Positions 59,395 through 64,000 of a stretch of DNA of 64,000 nt are shown one piece after another (position 1 is the stretch's first letter; every line of letters begins with the position of its first letter). The stretch comes from Siphonodentalium dalli. Taxonomy: Eukaryota; Mollusca; Scaphopoda; Gadilida; Siphonodentaliidae. A program made the translations under genes and the position numbers. The notes below the pieces were generated by a model. It had not been told where the DNA came from and did no database searches. It saw only the letters and a program-made list of their open reading frames with translations. The stretch is from assembly GCA_032622095.1 (NCBI GenBank), contig CP136068.1, positions 189,458,613 through 189,522,612 on the forward strand. The letters are read 5' to 3'.

Positions 59395-59465
59395 ATCATA
59401 TAAAGTGGAGTTCATTTCCGACGTCGAAAATATTATTTTGTCAAAATGGCGGATGAACAAAACCG
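59395..59465 (-). promoter_or_regulatory. Possible minus-strand promoter and short first exon
   Basis: On the minus strand a CCGCCATTTTG (YY1-like, inverted CAAAATGGCGG), then GACGTC, then an ATG at about 59417 with nine codons (MNSTLYDIS) running into TTCAG/GTAAGT, a consensus donor. No downstream exon is recognised to the left, so this is a hint only. Confidence 0.25.
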
Positions 59466-59734
59466 CGTGACCTGATAGGGGACACACTAAAAGTGTGTAG
59501 TCCGAGTCCAGTAAAAGGTGTAGTTGGAATTTTCAATTTCGTCCATCCCAGAAATCTAGTATATTTTAGATACATTTTCTGCACAGACCTATACAATTTA
59601 CATGGTCATAAAAGGTATCTAGGGGTTACTGGGATTACTCATATGGTGGGCCTATATAGACTTGAGTGATGTGTTTTGGCCTGTGCCATTTCAAATTAAT
59701 TCAGGGGGGGGGAATCAATGCATATTAATTTTTA

Positions 59735-59866
59735 TTTGCGCTTAAGCGCAAATGATTTATGCTTAAACATAAATATCTGCGCCTAAACCCAAATGATAGA
59801 GGTTATTTGCACTTAAGTGCAAATATTTGTGCTTAAGCACAAATATTTTCGCTCAAGCATAAATAA
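59735..59866. repeat. Array of covarying 18-bp palindromes
   Basis: Perfect palindromes TTTGCGCTTAAGCGCAAA (59735), TTTGCACTTAAGTGCAAA (59806) and TTTGTGCTTAAGCACAAA (59826), plus three worn ones (about 59757, 59778, 59849). The perfect ones differ in the arms but change both arms together, so pairing is kept. Confidence 0.9.
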
Positions 59867-59904
59867 ATAATAAATGTGAAAAGGACCTCCCATATATATG
59901 ACAT

Positions 59905-60030
59905 TGGCGGGAATTGCGCTGTTGCAGCATTAAGGTCTTACAAGACCATGTGCTAGAGCATTCTCTTATATATGTGAGTCATCCATATGGAGCCTCGCAT
60001 CATATATAAAAGAATGCACTGGCTTACAAG
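59905..60030. mobile_element. piggyBac-like MITE, copy 7, fragment
   Basis: Family interior (GGGAATTGCGCTGTTGCAGC…TCTCTTATATATGTGAG…ATGGAGCCTCGCAT…AGAATGCACTGGCTTACAAG) without clear ends. Confidence 0.6.
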
Positions 60031-60047
60031 GCTTGCCAATAAGCTGA

Positions 60048-61785
60048 ACATTTCTCAGGTTATTGCATGCACTTTAAATACACAGGGCAAGATAGATTAC
60101 ATCATTTGATAGATATTCTAGAATTTCTAGTTTGTGAAAACTATACTTAAAGCCATATTTTACGCACCCTGTCTAGTCAACTGAACTATGAACTATAGAT
60201 ATGTTATTATTTTTATTATCAGAGACATGCCTTCTGCAAAGGTTTAGCCTTATACATTATAAACGTGCAAATAGTTGCTTCATTTGGGCTAACTTCCATC
60301 ATTTAGCGAGTCAAATCTGAGGATATTCTCTTAGTTTGAAAGTTGAAGCATGCCTGGCCCGCTGAATTGATGTCACAAACATCAAATATTAGTTTTCTTG
60401 TCAGATGGACATTTCTGCCAATAAATTAAACATTTCTCATTGCAATTGTATGCATTTTAATACACAGAGCCAGGTAGATTACATCATTTGATGGATATTT
60501 TACTTAAAATAGTCTGAGGAAACAACCTAAAAGCCACATTGTATTCATCCATGTATAGCAACATGAAATACAACAATGGATATTTTATTGTTTTTTTCAT
60601 CTGAGACATTCATTCTGCTAAGATATAGCCTTATACATGTTATAAATATGCTAATAGTGGCTTAATTTGGGCTTTTTTCCACCTAAATGACAGTTAAATC
60701 TGAAGAAATTCCCTTAGTTCGAAGTTTATAAGATCACAGTGCCCCATGAAATGGTGTCTTAAACCTCAAATGTTAGTACCTCTTTATCAGATGGATATCT
60801 CTGCCAATAAATTAAACATTTCTCATGATCATTGCATGGATTTTAATGTGCAGGGCAAGGTAGATTACATTATATTTTGGATATTGTACTTAAAATATTT
60901 TGTGGAAACTACCTAAAAGTCATATTGTATGCATCCATGCATAGCCAAATGAAATACAACTATGGATATTTTATTGTTTATTTCATCAGATACATGTATT
61001 CTGTTGAGCTATAGCCTTATATGTGTTATAAACATGCAAATAGTGGCTTCATTTTGGGCTTTCTTCCATAATTTAAAGAGTCAAAGCTGAAGAGATTCCC
61101 TTATTTCAAATTTATAAGATGCCAAGCCAGCTAAAATGGTGTATCAAACCTTAAATGGCAGTATTTCTTATCAGATGGACATCTCTATCAATAAATTAAA
61201 CATTTCTCATGGTCATTGCATGCATTTTAATATACAATGCAAGGTAGAAAACATCATTTGATGGATTATTTACTTAAAATAGTCTGTGAAAACTACGTAA
61301 AAGCAATATTGTATGCATCCCTGTATAGCCAAATGAAATTAAACTATGGATATTTTATTGTTTATTTCATCAGAGACATGCATTCTGTTGAGATATAGCC
61401 TTATATATGTTATTAACATGCAAATAGTGGCTTCATTTGGGCTTTCTTCTATAATTTAGAGAGTCAAAGCTGAATAGATTCTATTATTTCAAATTTATAA
61501 GATGCCAAGCCAGCTGAAATGGTGTATCAAACCTCCAATGGCAGTATATATTATCAGATGTACATCTCTACTAATAAAATAAACATTTCTCATGGTCATT
61601 GCATGCATTGTAATGTACAGGTCGAGGTAGAAAACATCACTTGATGGATATTTTACTTAAAATAGTCTGTGGAAACTACCTAAAAGCAATATTGTATGCA
61701 TCCCTGTATAGCCAAAAGAAATTAAACTATGGATATTGTATTGTTTATTTCAACAGAGACATGTATTCTGTTGAGATATAGCCTT
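60048..61785 (+). repeat. 383-bp satellite, left block
   Basis: Tandem units of about 377-385 bp. The marker (GA)GACATG..TTCTG occurs at about 60226, 60603, 60988, 61373 and 61755. The first unit is the most diverged and later ones more alike, so 60048 is the array edge. No frame conserved between units. Confidence 0.93.
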
Positions 61786-62858
61786 TTATCTTACAATATA
61801 GCTATATTTCATCAAATACACGCGAAGATACCTAGGCAGTTTCCGATCTTGTATCCTGGATGGCAACAAGAATATCGTGGATGGCAACAGCTGGTGCACG
61901 TGCGTTTCCACAACTGGCTTGTTTTCAAAACAAAACGTCTAAATATTAGTAAATAACCAACTAAAAGTCGTATAATAATATACTCGTGTGCTACGAATGT
62001 AAAATAATCAATAATTAGTTTAATAAAGTTGACAAAATGTGGAGACAGGTCCCAAAAAGCTCCAAAATACCACCCAAAAATGTTTGGAAATCGAAAAAGT
62101 AACGAAGTTTACACATTGTTTACAGCGCGCACGAACACGGACTATTTTGACAATTTCTATTTTAGCGAAGTAGGGAATTCCCCTTAATTCAGTACGGTCT
62201 TGATCAAAAGCTACTGAACGCATTTTTTATTCAATAAAATACAGAAGGGAAAATCAAATTAATTTTATCTTATGTTAAGGATATAAAACAGAATACTTAC
62301 GAAAAGTCCGTGATTTATGCATTTCCTCTAAATGAATTTTAATGAGTGATTTTAGTGCGAGTCAGAACTCGATTGTTGAAGTGTCGGAAAGTTCAAAATT
62401 CACCAAACTCTGAATGGACGGTCATCTCCGGCAATGCCTTTCACCAACACTGTCACTATCCAAGGAGATTGTACCACAAAATAATACAATTATCCTGTTA
62501 AAAGTGACAATTATGTCGAACATTTGAAACGAAAATATCGTCGCCTCATCATTGAATCGGATTCCAGCCAACGTGAAATTGAATAGTGACGTGAATTTCT
62601 CAGAATTTGACTTATCACAACGTCACGTGCTGAGAATCTTGTACGTTGTGTGTTGCGCGTAATAAAATAGTTCCTGTTTTAAATAGAGTTTTATTGCATT
62701 TTTATGGGACGAATTGTAAGATAAATTGGTTATCATCATCCTGTGTGTTTCCGAGATCCGTATTCAAGTCTCGCTGCCTACGGACTCGTCGATAGACTGC
62801 CCAGAGAAAGCAGCTCGACTTGAACACGGATCTCAAAAACACACATGGTGGTGATAAC
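61786..62858. mobile_element. Insertion in the satellite (1.07 kb)
   Basis: Interrupts a satellite unit. TTATCTTACAAT (61786-61797) faces ATTGTAAGATAA (62714-62725), giving inverted ends for the main part. A hairpin (62726-62858; GGTTATCATCATC, GTGTGTTT.CGAGATCCGT and mirror ACGGATCTCAAAAACACAC, GGTGATAACC) follows directly. The one notable minus-strand frame (62020-62223) has no recognisable domain. Confidence 0.6.
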
Positions 62859-64000
62859 CTATATATATATATGTCATAAACATGCAAATATTGGCTTCAT
62901 TTGGGCTTTTTCCACAATTTAGAGAGTCAAAGCTGAAGAGATTCCCTTATTTCAAATTTATAAGATGCCAAGCCAGCTGAAATGGTGTATCAATCCTTAA
63001 ATTGCAGTATTTCTTATCAGATGGACATCTCTATCAATACATTAAACATTTCTCATGGTCATTGCATGGATTTTAATGTGCAGGGCAAGGTAGATTACAT
63101 TATATTTTGGATATTTTACTTAAAATATTTTGTGGAAACTACCTAAAAGTCATATTGTATGAATCCATGCAGAGCCAAATGAAATAAAACTATGGATATT
63201 TTATTGTCTATTTCATCAGAGAGATGTATTCTGTTGAGCTATAGCCTTATATGTGTTATAAACATGCAAATAGTGGGTTCATTTTGGGCTTTCTTCCATA
63301 ATTTAGAGAGTCAAACCTGAATAGATTCCCTTATTTCAAATTTATAAGATGCCAAGCCAGCTGAAATGGTGTATCAAACCTCATATGGCAGTATTTCTTA
63401 TCACATGGACATCTCTGCCAATAAACTAAACATTTATCATGATCACTGCATTCATTACAATATATAGGGCAAGGTAGAAAACATCATTTGATGGATATTT
63501 TAGTTAAAATAGTCTGTGGAAACTACATACAAGCAATATTGTATGCATCCCTGTATAGCCAAATGAAATTAAACTATGGATATTTTATTGTTTGTTTCAT
63601 CAGAGACATGTATTCTATTGAGCTATAGCCTTATATATGTTATAAACATGCACATAGTGGCTTCATTTGGGCTTTCTTCCGTAATTTAGAGAGTCAAAGC
63701 TGAATAAATTCCCTTATTTCAAATTTATAAGATGCCAAGCCAGCTGAAATGGTGTATCAAACCTCAAATGGCAGTATTTATTATCAGATGGACATCTCTA
63801 CTAATAAATTAAACATTTCTCATGGTCATTGCATGCATTTTAATGTACAGGGCGAGGCAGAAAACATCACTTGATGGATATTTTACTTAACATAGTCTGT
63901 GGAAACTACCTAAAAGCAATATTGTATGCATCCCTGTATAGCCAAATGAAATTAAACTATGGATATTTTATTGTTTATTTCATCAGAGACATGTATTCTG
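62859..64000 (+). repeat. 383-bp satellite, right block, runs off the window
   Basis: Continues the array after the insertion, with unit markers at about 63221, 63603 and 63985, i.e. periods of 382. The array is truncated by the window edge, so its total size is unknown. Confidence 0.93.

Noticed and set aside
62020-62223. Minus-strand frame of 67 codons in the satellite insertion
   Set aside because: No domain recognised, short, and inside a non-coding insertion; too weak to call.

Overview
This is eukaryotic, animal nuclear DNA: AT-rich, repeat-dense, with spliceosomal introns and very few genes. The species cannot be fixed from the sequence. The mix of hAT, piggyBac-like, Kolobok-like and CACTA-like elements, a tRNA-headed SINE, CR1/L2-type retroposon debris, a Maverick/Polinton-type polymerase fragment and a multicopy SAMD3-like family suggests a marine invertebrate. 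A mollusc or other lophotrochozoan is a guess from repeat flavour only.

Layout. 0-3.7 kb holds interspersed repeats, including a Kolobok-like MITE and a CAGGGG-ended transposon with a 7-bp target duplication. 3.8-9.5 kb is the most interesting part. On the minus strand lie an intact NADAR-domain gene and, just upstream of it, one long reading frame that joins the exonuclease half of a protein-primed type B DNA polymerase to an adenain/Polinton-type cysteine protease; the polymerase palm is missing. The 5' end of that frame is cut by a 3.56-kb CACTA-like transposon (5869-9426) with 13-bp inverted ends and a GAA target duplication. The transposon carries a 105-bp satellite organised into a 525-bp five-monomer higher-order repeat.

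10-15.5 kb is nested MITEs, minisatellites of a GGTACTC motif, foldbacks and a CR1/L2-type tail. 16-17.8 kb has two exons of a decayed SAMD3-like gene on the minus strand. 19-37 kb is mostly transposon debris: a hAT element with a perfect 8-bp target duplication nested in a foldback, two piggyBac-like MITEs, a decayed zinc-finger gene, and a stretch with repeated YY1-like motifs.

37.9-51.1 kb carries the only convincing host gene, on the plus strand: a signal-peptide first exon followed by phase-1 thrombospondin type-1 (TSP1) exons of exactly 168 bp. One TSP1 exon has been copied 8.4 kb downstream as part of a mosaic rearrangement with a 6-bp microhomology junction. The remainder is duplicated repeat-rich DNA, a 739-bp foldback, a small array of covarying palindromes (59.7 kb), and a 383-bp satellite running off the right edge (60.05-64 kb).

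The genes do not form one pathway. The viral-type cassette (protease plus exonuclease plus NADAR) and the TSP1 gene are independent; the rest is the product of mobile elements and local duplication.
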